Source of the DNA: [Clostridium] methylpentosum DSM 5476
Lineage (GTDB): Bacteria > Bacillota > Clostridia > Oscillospirales > Ruminococcaceae
Direction: 5' to 3'
Assembly: GCA_000158655.1 (NCBI GenBank)
Contig: EQ973339.1
Span: 181,662 to 233,057 of the forward strand
DNA: 51,396 bases
The notes beneath the pieces were generated by a model, which had not been told where the DNA came from, made no database searches, and saw only the letters and a list, made by a program, of their open reading frames with translations. The translations under genes and the position numbers were made by a program. Below are positions 9,161-17,875 of this stretch, piece after piece. Position 1 is the stretch's first letter. The number at the start of each line of letters is the position of its first letter.

Positions 9161-9181
9161 GTATACAATGGTATTGTGTAC
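9161..9181. promoter_or_regulatory. Imperfect palindrome between spoVG and murC
   Basis: GTATACAAT-GGT-ATTGTGTAC, a 21-bp inverted repeat with one mismatch, lies in the 305-bp spoVG–murC intergenic region about 120 bp upstream of spoVG. Its position suits an operator or a leader hairpin, but no cognate regulator is evident. I do not see a convincing sigma-H promoter there. murC has a TATAAT at 9305–9310 with only a weak -35 (TTTATT). Confidence 0.4.
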
Positions 9182-9350
9182 GAATTGTTTCTAAATTGAA
9201 TGAATTCTAAGTTTGAATTTTAATTTTTTTTTAAACAAAACCAGTGAAATTGAAAAATTTGGCGATCATCCGAATTAGGTGTTTATTTTTCCACTACAAT
9301 GCAATATAATAGAAGAGTAATGCAACGAATTGATTTGGAGTTGATAAGGA

Positions 9351-10724
9351 ATGGAAACGGTGGACCACAATTACTTAGAGGGTAAAAAACAGATTCATTT
9401 TATCGGCATCGGAGGCTCCGGGATGTTTCCGCTTGCCCAGATTTTACACAAAGAGGGGTATAACTTAACAGGTTCAGACAACAACGAGTCCGACATCCTG
9501 CGCATGGTGCGTGGACTTGGGATACCGGTCACCCTAGGCCATCGGGCAGAGAATATCAAAGGGGCGGACCTTATCGTGTACACGGCGGCGATTATGGAGG
9601 ACAATCCCGAGCTGATCGCGGCAAAGCAGAGCGGGATTCCCACAATTGAGCGCTGCGTGCTTCTCGGGCTGATCACCGAACGGTATTCCGATTGCATCTG
9701 CGTCAGTGGCACCCACGGCAAGACAACGACAACCTCGATGCTCACCCAAATTCTGCTGGATGCAGGCAAGGATCCTTCCGCAGTGATCGGGGGAAAGCTC
9801 AAATCAATTGAAGGCTATGGGCGTTCGGGCAGCTCGGAGGTCATGGTCTGCGAGGCGTGCGAATTCGTCGATACATTTTTGCACCTCTCTCCGGACATCG
9901 CTGTGGTGCTCAATATTGACCGTGACCATATGGACTATTTTAAGACTATGGAGAATCTAAAACTGTCGTTTGAAAAATTTTGCCGCAAAGCCACAAAATG
10001 CATTCTCTATAACGGAGACGATGCGAATTCTGCCGAAGTGGCTGGCCGGGTCGATCAGCGCAAGGTGACCTTTGGTTTTTCGGATCAGAACGACTACTAT
10101 CCGGCGAATGTGCAGCATGTGGATGGATTGCACACCACCTTTGACCTCATGCACAAAGGGGAACGCCTGACATCATTGAATCTCTTTGTACCGGGTGACC
10201 ACAACATCCTCAACGCCACGGCTGCCTGTGCCGCGGCGCTTGAAACTGGGGTGCGACCGGAACAGCTCGCCGAGGGGCTTGGCAACTTCAAAGGAGCGGG
10301 AAGGCGGTTTGAGCTGTTGGGCAAAATCAATGGGATTACCATTGTGGACGATTATGCCCATCATCCGGCTGAGATTAAGGTCACTCTGCAGGCGGCTCAG
10401 TCGCTCAATTTCAACAAGGTTTGGGCTGTTCATCAGCCGTTTACCTATTCGCGTACTGCCATGCTGCTTGACGATTTTGCTGAGGCTTTGAGTATCGCAG
10501 ATCAGGTTGTGCTCAGCGAAATTATGGGATCCCGGGAAAAGAACACCTATGGGATTTATGCAAAGGACCTGGCAGACAAAATCGATGGCTGCGTGTGGTT
10601 TCCAACCTTTGAGGAAATTTCTGATTATGTTTTAAGTCATGCGGAGCCGGGGGATCTGGTGGTCACATTGGGGTGTGGTGATATTTACAAAGCAGCGAAG
10701 ATCATGCTCAACGGGAGCTACTGA
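9351..10724 (+). CDS. murC: UDP-N-acetylmuramate–L-alanine ligase
   Basis: A 457-residue Mur ligase. Seen: the N-terminal GIGGSGM nucleotide motif (residues 19–25), the ATP P-loop SGTHGKTTTTSML, central-domain CEACEFVDTFLHL and NIDRDHMDYF, and C-terminal DDYAHHPAEIKVTL. MurC adds L-alanine to UDP-MurNAc in the cytoplasm, the first peptide step of peptidoglycan synthesis. Length is normal. The ATG follows TTGATAAGGA. The gene is alone, between a probable TATAAT at 9305–9310 and a very strong terminator. Other wall genes in the window (murI, ddl) lie 13–15 kb away. Confidence 0.96.
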   Translation: METVDHNYLEGKKQIHFIGIGGSGMFPLAQILHKEGYNLTGSDNNESDILRMVRGLGIPVTLGHRAENIKGADLIVYTAAIMEDNPELIAAKQSGIPTIERCVLLGLITERYSDCICVSGTHGKTTTTSMLTQILLDAGKDPSAVIGGKLKSIEGYGRSGSSEVMVCEACEFVDTFLHLSPDIAVVLNIDRDHMDYFKTMENLKLSFEKFCRKATKCILYNGDDANSAEVAGRVDQRKVTFGFSDQNDYYPANVQHVDGLHTTFDLMHKGERLTSLNLFVPGDHNILNATAACAAALETGVRPEQLAEGLGNFKGAGRRFELLGKINGITIVDDYAHHPAEIKVTLQAAQSLNFNKVWAVHQPFTYSRTAMLLDDFAEALSIADQVVLSEIMGSREKNTYGIYAKDLADKIDGCVWFPTFEEISDYVLSHAEPGDLVVTLGCGDIYKAAKIMLNGSY

Positions 10725-10750
10725 TTTGCTTCCCCAGTGGATACAAAACG

Positions 10751-10801
10751 AAAATGTAAGCAGAACCCGCAGGTTATTCCCGCGGGTTCTGCTTACATTT
10801 T
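10751..10801 (+). terminator. murC terminator with 20-bp perfect stem
   Basis: AAAATGTAAGCAGAACCCGC at 10751–10770 pairs perfectly with 10782–10801 around an 11-nt loop. The stem ends in TTTT. It starts 26 nt past the murC stop and is A/T-flanked on both sides, so it could act in both directions. Confidence 0.8.
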
Positions 10802-11039
10802 GGAAAAGACGACGTTTAGGAGTCGCTCTATCTATCCGAGTTACAGGGGGATACGCAGAAAGCATTCAATGTTACTGCTCTACAGAAGTGGGACGAGCCA
10901 ATTTTTAGGGGGCAGAAGCAGATTTCCAATTACCCTTTGGAAATGATGAGAATAATACGCTTGCAGACTAGGAATTCGACACATATCCCACTGGATTTTA
11001 TAGGCTAAAAAACCTGCGGGACGTTGCTCGCAGGTCTAG

Positions 11040-11880
11040 TTGTATGCAGAAAACCACACGCTAGGCGAGTGATTCAAAAGAAGGCGAATGCCGATAAAGA
11101 AAAAAGAACACCTTTTGTTGAAAAATAGGCTCGCGGCCAGGCAACTGCAAGGAACAACAAAAGGAGGACATTCGAAATGAATAGCATAACGCTGAGCCTG
11201 CCCCTTAGGGTATACGAGCTGGAATTGCAAGTATCGCATAGTGTTGCCGATAGTAGGGGAAACAGCGCAGGAAAAGAGAAATCTCAAATGTCACCATAGC
11301 ATTGTCTATAAGAATCTAAACAAATCAGGTCCGTGAATCTATCAAAACAGTTTCATATGACTTTTCCCTATAGAGAAGTTAAGTGTAGCGTTTGCTCCAA
11401 AGCACCGGAGAAAAGTTTTTTAGGTGGAAAAGCGGCGGGAGATAGGGGGAATTTGAAGGACGTTGAACAACTGGAAGAAATAGTAGAAACAGAAGTATGT
11501 CCGGATCATGTGCATATGCTGGTAGAAAACCCGCTCAAAAGCGGTATCAAGTTTCATGGGAGAACAGAAGGGCAAGAGCAGTCTGGTGGTCTAGGAAAAG
11601 TAGCCGGAACTGAACTCTAAATATAGGGACCAAGAGGTTTGATGCAGAGAGCACTCTGTAGACACAGGGGGAAAGAATGCACAGAAGATACAGGAGTAGA
11701 TCAAGCGTCAGATGGAAGAGGACAAGGCCGGAGAGCAGCTGACAATGGGAAATCTACGGGTAGCAAGTAAGAAATTCTTGTAATTGACAGACCGCACCAA
11801 CGCGACGCGTGCTGCTAGTATCAAAGGGCTTTGTCCGTCTAGGAACAACCCCCAGCTTCGCCGGGGGAGATTATTATTTT
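11040..11880 (+). mobile_element. Decayed IS200/IS605 element
   Basis: The whole outline of the right-hand IS copy can be followed. A decayed left-end hairpin (ACCACACGCTAGGCGAGTG) is followed by CAGGCAACTGCAAGG and AAAGGAGG, ATG at 11177, AGCCTGCCCCTTAGGGTATA, and a fragment VCPDHVHMLVENP near 11498–11535. The C-terminal LTMGNL-like end comes at about 11750, then the 3' end GGGCTTTGTCCG and a CCCCCAGCTTCGCCGGGGG hairpin near 11851–11869. Frames are broken throughout and a central part is lost. Orientation is plus. This is an old insertion between murC and the zinc-ribbon membrane gene. Confidence 0.7.
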
Positions 11881-11935
11881 CCGGTGATGGTTACAGGAAA
11901 ACGCATCGTACATCCTCTTGCTGTACAGTCTTTGA

Positions 11936-12907
11936 TTACAGTGTGGTCGGCTCAACGTCAATCCACTCGATTTCCCCAACCCGGCCTTCCTGCTTGACTT
12001 CCCGCAGGATTCCAAAGATCCCGAGCATTGCAAAGATGACACCGATCACGAAGTTGAGCAGGGTAGCCCGTAGATAGTCTGAGTCGATAATGAGCGAGTC
12101 AATAATAAGGCCGGGAATTTGGGAATAGGTAAACAGAGGTAAATCTCCGTCCGCAATCGCCTTGGCGAGTTCAATCCCATCTCCGAGCAGCTGTCCGAAT
12201 GCGACAGAAAGGAGCGTAATCAGAAGAATGATCCAGAATTTAGCTCTGCCTGGCTTGCCTCCCAGCAGCTCATACCCTTTTTTGACGGTAAATCCGATCA
12301 AAAGGCCGAGCCAGCCGACAAAGTAGCCCAGGTAGTAGACGATCGCCCATGGGATCGCCCCGACTATCCCGCCAAGCAGTCCGCCAAAGAACCCCCTGCC
12401 ATACTGTTTGGGCTCGGCGTGGAATTCCTCCATTTCCTGAGCAATCTCTCGTTTGACAGATTGGACACAACTGTCGTGGACCGGCATGACAACGCCGTTG
12501 CAGAATTTCAGCGATCCCGGCAGTTCGCCAAACGGCTGTCCGCAGATCGCACAGTGGGAGACACCCTGAGCTCCAATCTCTCTGAGGTGGGGGAAGAACC
12601 AGTTAAAAAACGCCTGCATTCGTTTGAGCGTCCCTGGGTTGTCATAAAATACCAGTGTGAGAACTCCTGTATTCATCCGCTGCACCCCCTGAAGCCGATA
12701 TTGCTTTGCCATTTCAGGGGCGTAGAGCTCAGCCAGCAGGGTTTGCTCGACTTCAGGAGTGGGAAAGGAGACACAGACGGATGCGGATTTGTAACCCGCC
12801 CCTTCGCTGAGGGTGACTAAGAACCCTTGGACCTCTCCGTACTGTACGCCGCTGAATGACTTCATGTTGTATTGACTGCTGAATTTTTTGTAGCTGATAC
12901 CTGTCAT
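11936..12907 (-). CDS. Zinc-ribbon multi-pass membrane protein, unknown function
   Basis: A 323-residue protein of no family I recognise. The first 115 residues look soluble. A probable zinc site follows: C119-x2-C122 with H144-x2-C147. After it come about four hydrophobic segments (roughly residues 168–215, 219–243 and 283–310), including the glycine-rich GFFGGLLGGIVGAIPW. ATG at 12907 is chosen because AGGAGG lies 8 nt before it; an in-frame ATG at 12970 has no ribosome site. Neighbours are an IS relic downstream and a long gene-free stretch upstream, so no operon context helps. It might sense or anchor something at the membrane, but this is only a guess from topology. Confidence 0.8.
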   Translation of the reverse strand: MTGISYKKFSSQYNMKSFSGVQYGEVQGFLVTLSEGAGYKSASVCVSFPTPEVEQTLLAELYAPEMAKQYRLQGVQRMNTGVLTLVFYDNPGTLKRMQAFFNWFFPHLREIGAQGVSHCAICGQPFGELPGSLKFCNGVVMPVHDSCVQSVKREIAQEMEEFHAEPKQYGRGFFGGLLGGIVGAIPWAIVYYLGYFVGWLGLLIGFTVKKGYELLGGKPGRAKFWIILLITLLSVAFGQLLGDGIELAKAIADGDLPLFTYSQIPGLIIDSLIIDSDYLRATLLNFVIGVIFAMLGIFGILREVKQEGRVGEIEWIDVEPTTL

Positions 12908-13778
12908 GAGATGATCCTCCTGTTTTTGTAGTTGTTTCATTGCATTGTCGGTGTTTTGGAATTCGTTCAAGCGGGGCAGCCTGGACGTTCAGACATTTGA
13001 ATTGTCATGCGGGCTCTGTCAAGATTCCTCGACTGCTCAGGACGTCTGATAGGTAAGGGAGCGTCATCAGGAGAGAAGCTGTTCTCAGAGAGCTCATCTC
13101 CTACAGTCAAAGGCCCGCTGGCCCTCGCTGAGAGATTGGTGTAGGGGTCTCCCTCCATATCTGCAGATATGGTTCAGATGTGATTTTCATCGATAGCCAA
13201 GACATCACTTGGTCAGCTGCGATCAAAATAGATTCCAGCAATGCCCGGCGCTCGTTGACTCGGCGGATTAGCTGACTTTGAGATCAGTTGGATTCATACT
13301 GGTATCCATGCCGTCCATCTACAGAAGGAGAGGAGGTTGTGCGCTTTGATCGCTACCATTCCAGCGAGCAGCGTTGTTGACAGCCTAGGTGCGGCAATTT
13401 TAAGCCTTTTCGTAAAGTCCCCACTCGAATTTTAGTGATACTATCATTATACCCGAAACTTCGACAAAAGAAAAGGGGAAATTTCACAAAATAGTAGCTT
13501 TTGTTTCTGTGATTTCCACAAAACATTAAAAAGCGGAATAGCTTGTAAGTTGTTCCGATTTAGGCTGTCAAAAATCCATTTTGAGGGAATCAAAACCACC
13601 CGTGAAAGTGTTAGGAGGGCCAATGATCGACTTAGCCTCTCAAGGAAAATCGAATCGGAATGAAAGCCAATTATGCGCATACCCCGTATAGGGATCAAAC
13701 TCGCCCTATTTTGCTTTAGCAAGCTTTTTTCTCTACCTCTGGTGGGCCTAGAGCTTTTATCAGGCGAAAGCGTATATA
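12908..13778. other. Gene-free stretch
   Basis: About 870 bp in which I see no supportable gene on either strand. Open frames here lack ribosome sites and look like shadows of non-coding DNA. A short palindrome (ATATCTGCAGATAT) lies near 13158. Nothing resembling a known structured RNA was recognised. Confidence 0.5.
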
Positions 13779-13820
13779 AAAAGAGGAATTCACCGCACAT
13801 ATGCGGTGAATTCCTCTTTT
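13779..13820 (-). terminator. Perfect 19-bp hairpin, probable terminator
   Basis: AAAAGAGGAATTCACCGCA at 13779–13797 pairs exactly with 13802–13820 around a 4-nt loop. Read on the minus strand it is followed by five T residues. It may back up the mazF terminator or end an antisense transcript. Confidence 0.65.
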
Positions 13821-13879
13821 GTCGAGACTGTGGGAGGGGAATTCCCCTTTCCTAAACAGATCGTTTTTGGGGCAAATTA

Positions 13880-13909
13880 AAACGCAATGGCTGGGGAGCC
13901 ATTGCGTTT
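13880..13909 (-). terminator. mazF terminator
   Basis: AAACGCAATGGCT and its exact complement enclose a GGGG/CCCC loop. The stem runs into TTT then AATTT on the minus strand, 25 nt past the mazF stop. Confidence 0.7.
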
Positions 13910-13934
13910 ATAAAGCTGGGTGAAGGTGCAGCGA

Positions 13935-14294
13935 TTATGTAGCACCTGACTCACCCAAACCAAAGCTGACTGATAGTGCACTGTTGATGTTGTTCATTGC
14001 CCCGTTGTCGAGCTCTCCCATCTTTTCTTTGAGGCGGCGCTTATCAATTGTTCGGATCTGTTCAAGCAAAACCACCGAGTTTTTGGACAGACCACAGGTC
14101 GCTGCATCGATTTCAATGTGGGTGGGCAGCTTGGATTTATCCCGCTGGCTGGTGATTGCCGCCGCAATGACGGTCGGGCTGTATTTGTTGCCGACGTTGT
14201 TCTGCACAATCAGAACCGGGCGGACGCCCCCTTGTTCAGAACCGACGACGGGGCTGAGGTCGGCGTAGTAGATTTCTCCCCTTTTTACGGACAT
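13935..14294 (-). CDS. mazF: MazF/NdoA-type mRNA interferase (EndoA)
   Basis: A 119-residue MazF-family endoribonuclease. It starts [21 protein letters not shown], followed by [19 protein letters not shown], hallmarks of the Firmicutes EndoA/NdoA branch, which cleaves mRNA at U-ACAUA-like sites. The length is typical, with a slightly extended C-terminus ([10 protein letters not shown]). GGGAGTGAGG precedes the ATG. No mazE/ndoAI antitoxin frame lies directly upstream (14295–14500) or downstream, so the toxin is solitary here. Its antitoxin may be encoded elsewhere. A perfect palindrome lies 60 bp upstream. Confidence 0.92.
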   Translation of the reverse strand: MSVKRGEIYYADLSPVVGSEQGGVRPVLIVQNNVGNKYSPTVIAAAITSQRDKSKLPTHIEIDAATCGLSKNSVVLLEQIRTIDKRRLKEKMGELDNGAMNNINSALSVSFGLGESGAT

Positions 14295-14353
14295 CGTGTC
14301 CTCACTCCCATGAAAATTTTTGTTGCGGAAGCTGTAGTAGCTGCCAATGATAG

Positions 14354-14373
14354 TTTTGCCATGCCTGGCAAAA
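14354..14373. promoter_or_regulatory. Palindrome upstream of mazF, candidate operator
   Basis: TTTTGCCATGCCTGGCAAAA: two 8-bp arms (TTTTGCCA/TGGCAAAA) around TGCC. It lies 60 bp upstream of the mazF start and 130 bp before the divergent PII-like promoter. TTGCCA could also form part of a -35 element reading toward mazF. Confidence 0.45.
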
Positions 14374-14509
14374 AATAATCATTCTGCTTAAAAAATGGGG
14401 AGCTTTTTTTAAGCCGCAACATCTTCATACCATACTATGAAAACGGTTTTCAAACGGTTCATATAAATTTGGCGTAACTGTTAAATATTTTCATTGACTC
14501 CCAAATGCG

Positions 14510-14538
14510 TTGTAATCATGATGAATTTGTGTTACAAT
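14510..14538 (+). promoter_or_regulatory. Promoter of the PII-like gene
   Basis: TTGTAA, a 17-nt spacer and TACAAT, about 45 nt before the ATG at 14584. Confidence 0.65.
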
Positions 14539-14583
14539 ATGGGTGCTGATTTATGGAATTTACTGAGAACAGGAGGAAGTGAA

Positions 14584-14919
14584 ATGAAACTTTTGATTTG
14601 TGTCTTAAATGACACAGATAAATTGGACGAGTTGATGATCAAGCTCGCCGAAGCGGGCGTGAAAGGTGCAACTATTATTAACAGCACCGGTATGGGACGG
14701 ACGCTTTACAACCATCAAGAAAGCGCTCTGATGAACTCGTTGCGCGCGCTGCTCGACCCTGACCGCGATGAGAACAAGACAATTTTTACCGTTGTGGATG
14801 AAGCGCAGGAGAAGGCTTTCCACAAAGTGATGAACGAAGTTGTCGGCGACCTTGCCCGACCTGACAGCGGCATTATCTTTACCATCCCAGTTGATTCGGT
14901 GACAGGTCTCTCAAAATAG
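14584..14919 (+). CDS. PII-like small regulatory protein
   Basis: A 111-residue protein with a ferredoxin-like PII fold pattern: MKLLICVLNDTDKLDELMIKL, then AGVKGATIINSTGMGRTL, and a later beta strand TIFTVVD. It lacks the canonical T-loop tyrosine and the Prosite-type sequence of true GlnB/GlnK. It therefore belongs to the broad 'PII-like' group, whose effector is unknown here. AGGAGG lies just upstream of ATG 14584; the frame stays open 90 nt further 5' but the promoter lies in that part. Monocistronic. The c-di-AMP receptor DarA, also of PII-like fold, is encoded 2.8 kb away. Confidence 0.75.
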   Translation: MKLLICVLNDTDKLDELMIKLAEAGVKGATIINSTGMGRTLYNHQESALMNSLRALLDPDRDENKTIFTVVDEAQEKAFHKVMNEVVGDLARPDSGIIFTIPVDSVTGLSK

Positions 14920-15101
14920 GAGTTGGCTGCTCCAAAAGAAGAAACCAGTGCAAGCCCTGTGCTGGAGAACATGTCGACAATTTAGGAAAGGCACCCCGTT
15001 TCCTAAATGATTTTCCGCAAATGTCAGTTTATCGGTATTTGACATCAAGCAATTCGACGGGGATATCTCTGGATGGCCCGAAATGGATTTTCTGACAGCC
15101 T

Positions 15102-15132
15102 GTCCAGCGCAAACTCTGCGCTGGACTTTTTT
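15102..15132 (+). terminator. Plus-strand terminator
   Basis: GTCCAGCGCA pairs with TGCGCTGGAC around AACTC, followed by six T residues. It is the first good terminator downstream of the PII-like gene; a weaker hairpin (TTTAGGAAA/TTTCCTAAA) lies at 14981–15007. The 270 bp between the two genes hold no other gene. Confidence 0.75.
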
Positions 15133-15140
15133 GTCTAACG

Positions 15141-15173
15141 AAAAAGCAGGAAGCATATCGCTTCCTGCTTTTT
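15141..15173 (-). terminator. Ferredoxin terminator
   Basis: GCAGGAAGC pairs with GCTTCCTGC around a 5-nt loop, flanked by AAAAA and TTTTT. It therefore works on both strands and lies 20 nt past the ferredoxin stop. Confidence 0.75.
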
Positions 15174-15192
15174 GTCTGTTTATGTACAGAGA

Positions 15193-15366
15193 TTATGCTT
15201 CCGGGTTCGGAGCGTTGACCGGGCAGACGCCTGCACATGCGCCGCACTCGATGCAGGTATCCTTGTCGATGCAATATTTGCCGTCGCCCTCGGTGATTGC
15301 GTTGACCGGGCACTCAGCCTCACATGCACCACAGCTGATGCAGTCATCATTGATAATATAAGCCAT
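15193..15366 (-). CDS. 2[4Fe-4S] ferredoxin
   Basis: A 57-residue clostridial-type ferredoxin. Both cluster motifs are intact: CISCGACEAECP (residues 9–20) and CIECGACAGVCP (residues 38–49), each C-x2-C-x2-C-x3-C-P. It carries low-potential electrons in the cytoplasm, for example between pyruvate:ferredoxin oxidoreductase and hydrogenase, as expected for an anaerobe. AAGGAGGT precedes the ATG. It lies 160 nt downstream of ricT on the same strand, probably as a separate unit, with its own terminator. Confidence 0.95.
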   Translation of the reverse strand: MAYIINDDCISCGACEAECPVNAITEGDGKYCIDKDTCIECGACAGVCPVNAPNPEA

Positions 15367-15525
15367 TTGTGTTACCTCCTTGACAAATTCTAAGTAACAA
15401 ATTAGGATTTGTTGCTACACTTCTATTCTATCATAAAATTCAAAAAATTCAAGGACGAGTTTGTAAATACAAAGGAAAAATCCCCGCTGTATTTTGCGAA
15501 AAAACGTGCGTTTTGCAGAAAAAAC

Positions 15526-16395
15526 TCATTTCCCTTCCAGCTTTTTAAGCTGCTCGATGTCCTTTTTGTCAACTTTGATTTGGCCGTCTTTAATCACCGA
15601 GATGTCTTTGACATTAAAGGTGCGGGGAGCGGCATCGGGGTTGTCCTTGAGGCGGACGCGGTAGGTTCCTGTGAGCAGGTTGAGGTCGATGACAAAGCCG
15701 TTGCCATCCGGCGTTTTGACAAATGCGCCCATCTTTGGGGAAGTTCTGAGCAGCTTTTCATACACGTCCTGCTCGTATTTGAGGCAGCACATCAGCCGTC
15801 CGCAGGTGCCGGAAATTTTGGAGGGGTTAAGCGAGAGGCTCTGTTCCTTCGCCATCTTGATCGACACCGGCTGGAAGTCGCCGAGGAAGGTGGAGCAGCA
15901 GAAGGGCCGCCCACACACCCCGAGCCCGCCGAGGATTTTGGATTCGTCCCGCACCCCGATCTGGCGCAGCTCGATGCGGGTGCGGAACACCGAGGCGAGG
16001 TCTTTGACCAGTTCCCGGAAGTCCACCCGCCCGTCAGCGGTGAAGTAAAAGAGGATTTTGTTGTTGTCAAAGGTGTATTCCACATCGATGAGCTTCATCT
16101 CAAGCTTGTGCTTGGCAATTTTATTGAGGCAGATTTTAAACGCCTCTTTTTCTTTTTTGCGGTTGGCTTCGCAGACCACAAGATCCTTGTCCGTCGCCAC
16201 ACGGATGATGGACTTGAGGGGGGAGACGAGGCTCTCGGGATCAACCTCGCGGTTTTCCAGAGCAACTTCTCCGCATTCGACGCCGCGCGCGGTTTCAACA
16301 ATAACTTTTTGTCCGTTTTTCAGCTGCATGCCGCTGGGATCAAAATAATATATTTTTCCAACGTTTTTAAAACGGACTCCAATGATTTCAGACAT
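15526..16395 (-). CDS. ricT: RicT/YaaT (PSP1-domain protein)
   Basis: A 289-residue PSP1 protein: start MSEIIGVRFKNVGKIYYFDP, central FDNNKILFYFTADGRVDFRELVKDL. The cysteine-rich region GVCGRPFCCSTF plus GTCGRLMCCL supplies ligands for the [4Fe-4S] clusters of the RicAFT complex. In Bacillus the complex acts with RNase Y in mRNA maturation and promotes Spo0A phosphorylation and biofilm formation. The gene follows holB by 9 nt, the conserved yaaT position. The ATG has AGGAGGTACC upstream. Confidence 0.93.
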   Translation of the reverse strand: MSEIIGVRFKNVGKIYYFDPSGMQLKNGQKVIVETARGVECGEVALENREVDPESLVSPLKSIIRVATDKDLVVCEANRKKEKEAFKICLNKIAKHKLEMKLIDVEYTFDNNKILFYFTADGRVDFRELVKDLASVFRTRIELRQIGVRDESKILGGLGVCGRPFCCSTFLGDFQPVSIKMAKEQSLSLNPSKISGTCGRLMCCLKYEQDVYEKLLRTSPKMGAFVKTPDGNGFVIDLNLLTGTYRVRLKDNPDAAPRTFNVKDISVIKDGQIKVDKKDIEQLKKLEGK

Positions 16396-16404
16396 GGGTA
16401 CCTC

Positions 16405-17388
16405 CTATGCTTGGGTGTGTGCAGCGGTCCCGGTCTGGCGCAGGCCGGCGCAAAGCCAGCAGAGCGTGAGGCCGAGGTTTGCATTTCGTTCGAGATTGGA
16501 CTGCGCCTGGTCAATCGTTTTCACCATGCGCAGCAGCGCTTTGAGGGAATATTTACAGGCAAGGGGATCTGGCCTTGCGCTGACCTTGCTGAGAATGGAC
16601 TGACGGATGACGCCGGTGAGCAGCGGGAGCACCCGCAGAGTGAGGGCGCGGTTGCCGTCGAGCGGCGCGCTGGCGACGAGGGTGTCGAGCTCGTCGGGGG
16701 AAAGCAGGCTGTCACGGAGCTTTTGCGCAGTTTCGGAGGCCTGACGCATCTCCTTGTCGGTGAGCAGGCCGAGCGCTCCTCCAATCAACCCTCCGGACAG
16801 CGAGACTGCGTAATCGATCTGCGCCTGGTCGGTTTCACCCGAGAGCCGGGCGACCGCCTCAGCGCATTCCCGGGGTTCGACTGGATAGAGCGCAACCGGT
16901 ACACAGCGAGAGACGAGCGTCTCGGGAATGGCGCTTTTGCTCTCACAGGTGAGGAGGAACACCACATGGCGCGGCGGTTCTTCCAAGACCTTGAGCAGGG
17001 CGTTGGCCGCAGCGATCGACATATTTTCCACTCCACAGAGGATGTAAACCTTGTACTCCCCGCTGTTGGGCCGGATGTAGGCCTCGGAACGGATTTTGCG
17101 CACCACTTCGGCGTGAAAACTGCTCTTGCCCCCCTCGCCTCCTTCGAGAAGCAAATCGGGGTGGATGAGCTTGGAGACCTTCAGGCAATCGGCGCACCGC
17201 CCGCACGGCCTTGCAGCGGGATCGCGGCAGAGGATGGCCTGGGCAAACTGAGTGGCCAGTGTGCGCTTGCCGCTACCTTTTGGGCCGTAAAAAAGATAGG
17301 CATGCGACAAACGCCCACCCGTAAGGGAACAGGTGAGCGTTTGCACCGATTCTTTATTTCCGTAAAAATCAAACTGCGTTTTAAACAT
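16405..17388 (-). CDS. holB: DNA polymerase III delta' subunit
   Basis: A 327-residue clamp-loader AAA+ subunit. Seen: a P-loop (FYGPKGSGKRTLA), the four-cysteine zinc module (C-RDPAARPCGRCADC), a Walker-B-like region with VYILCGVENMS, and the sensor-1 region VFLLTCESKSAIPETLVSRC. The delta' subunit helps load the sliding clamp at replication forks. Its start overlaps the darA stop by one base (TGATG), so translation is probably coupled. ricT follows within 9 nt. The order darA–holB–ricT matches Bacillus subtilis. Confidence 0.93.
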   Translation of the reverse strand: MFKTQFDFYGNKESVQTLTCSLTGGRLSHAYLFYGPKGSGKRTLATQFAQAILCRDPAARPCGRCADCLKVSKLIHPDLLLEGGEGGKSSFHAEVVRKIRSEAYIRPNSGEYKVYILCGVENMSIAAANALLKVLEEPPRHVVFLLTCESKSAIPETLVSRCVPVALYPVEPRECAEAVARLSGETDQAQIDYAVSLSGGLIGGALGLLTDKEMRQASETAQKLRDSLLSPDELDTLVASAPLDGNRALTLRVLPLLTGVIRQSILSKVSARPDPLACKYSLKALLRMVKTIDQAQSNLERNANLGLTLCWLCAGLRQTGTAAHTQA

Positions 17389-17711
17389 CAGATTTTTTCA
17401 AACCGTTCAATGTTGGTGACAAAGATGGTTGCTCCTCCTACGGTCACTTCGATGGGAAAGGGGGCGTACAGCCCGACCCCGTAGGTTGCTGAGGACGGCA
17501 CCATTTGTTTGCGTTTTTTGCTGTGCTGTTCGATGATTTCAATCGCCTGGTCCACCTTGTCGTCCTCAGTGGCGATCATAAAAGTCGTGTTGCCCGACAT
17601 GAGAAAACCGCCTGTGGAAGCAAGTTTGGTCGCAAAGAATCCTTCTTTGGTCAGCGCGGAAGTGACTGCATTGCTGTCGTCACTGCTGACAATGGCGTAG
17701 ATGAGTTTCAT
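17388..17711 (-). CDS. darA: Cyclic-di-AMP receptor DarA/PstA (YaaQ)
   Basis: A 107-residue PII-like c-di-AMP receptor. Characteristic stretches are MKLIYAIVSSDDSN, FFATKLASTGGFL and the glycine-rich loop SGNTTFMIATEDD. DarA trimers bind c-di-AMP between subunits; the downstream target is not settled in any organism. AAGGAGG precedes the ATG. It is coupled to holB (1-nt overlap). In Bacillus a thymidylate kinase gene (tmk) lies between yaaO and this gene; here a 164-bp gene-free gap takes its place. Confidence 0.94.
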   Translation of the reverse strand: MKLIYAIVSSDDSNAVTSALTKEGFFATKLASTGGFLMSGNTTFMIATEDDKVDQAIEIIEQHSKKRKQMVPSSATYGVGLYAPFPIEVTVGGATIFVTNIERFEKI

Positions 17712-17875
17712 AAATGGCTACCTCCTTTGTGTGCAGTGCGGGGAAATGGCCGCTTGCCCTTTTGTGATGATCCCCTGATGCGGGATTGCTTTCTCCGCCG
17801 GGAGAAAGGCCGCTGTCAGCGAATTTCATCCCAATAGGCGCGCGATTCGGTTTCCGCCGCGGTTGCTTTCTACCA

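Noticed and set aside
14919-15010. Hairpin TTTAGGAAA/TTTCCTAAA after the PII-like gene as its terminator
   Set aside because: No T-run follows; the stem at 15102–15132 with six T is the better candidate.
15409-17484. 691-codon plus-strand frame
   Set aside because: Antisense to ricT and holB, both with unmistakable motifs; the long open frame results from their GC-biased codon use.
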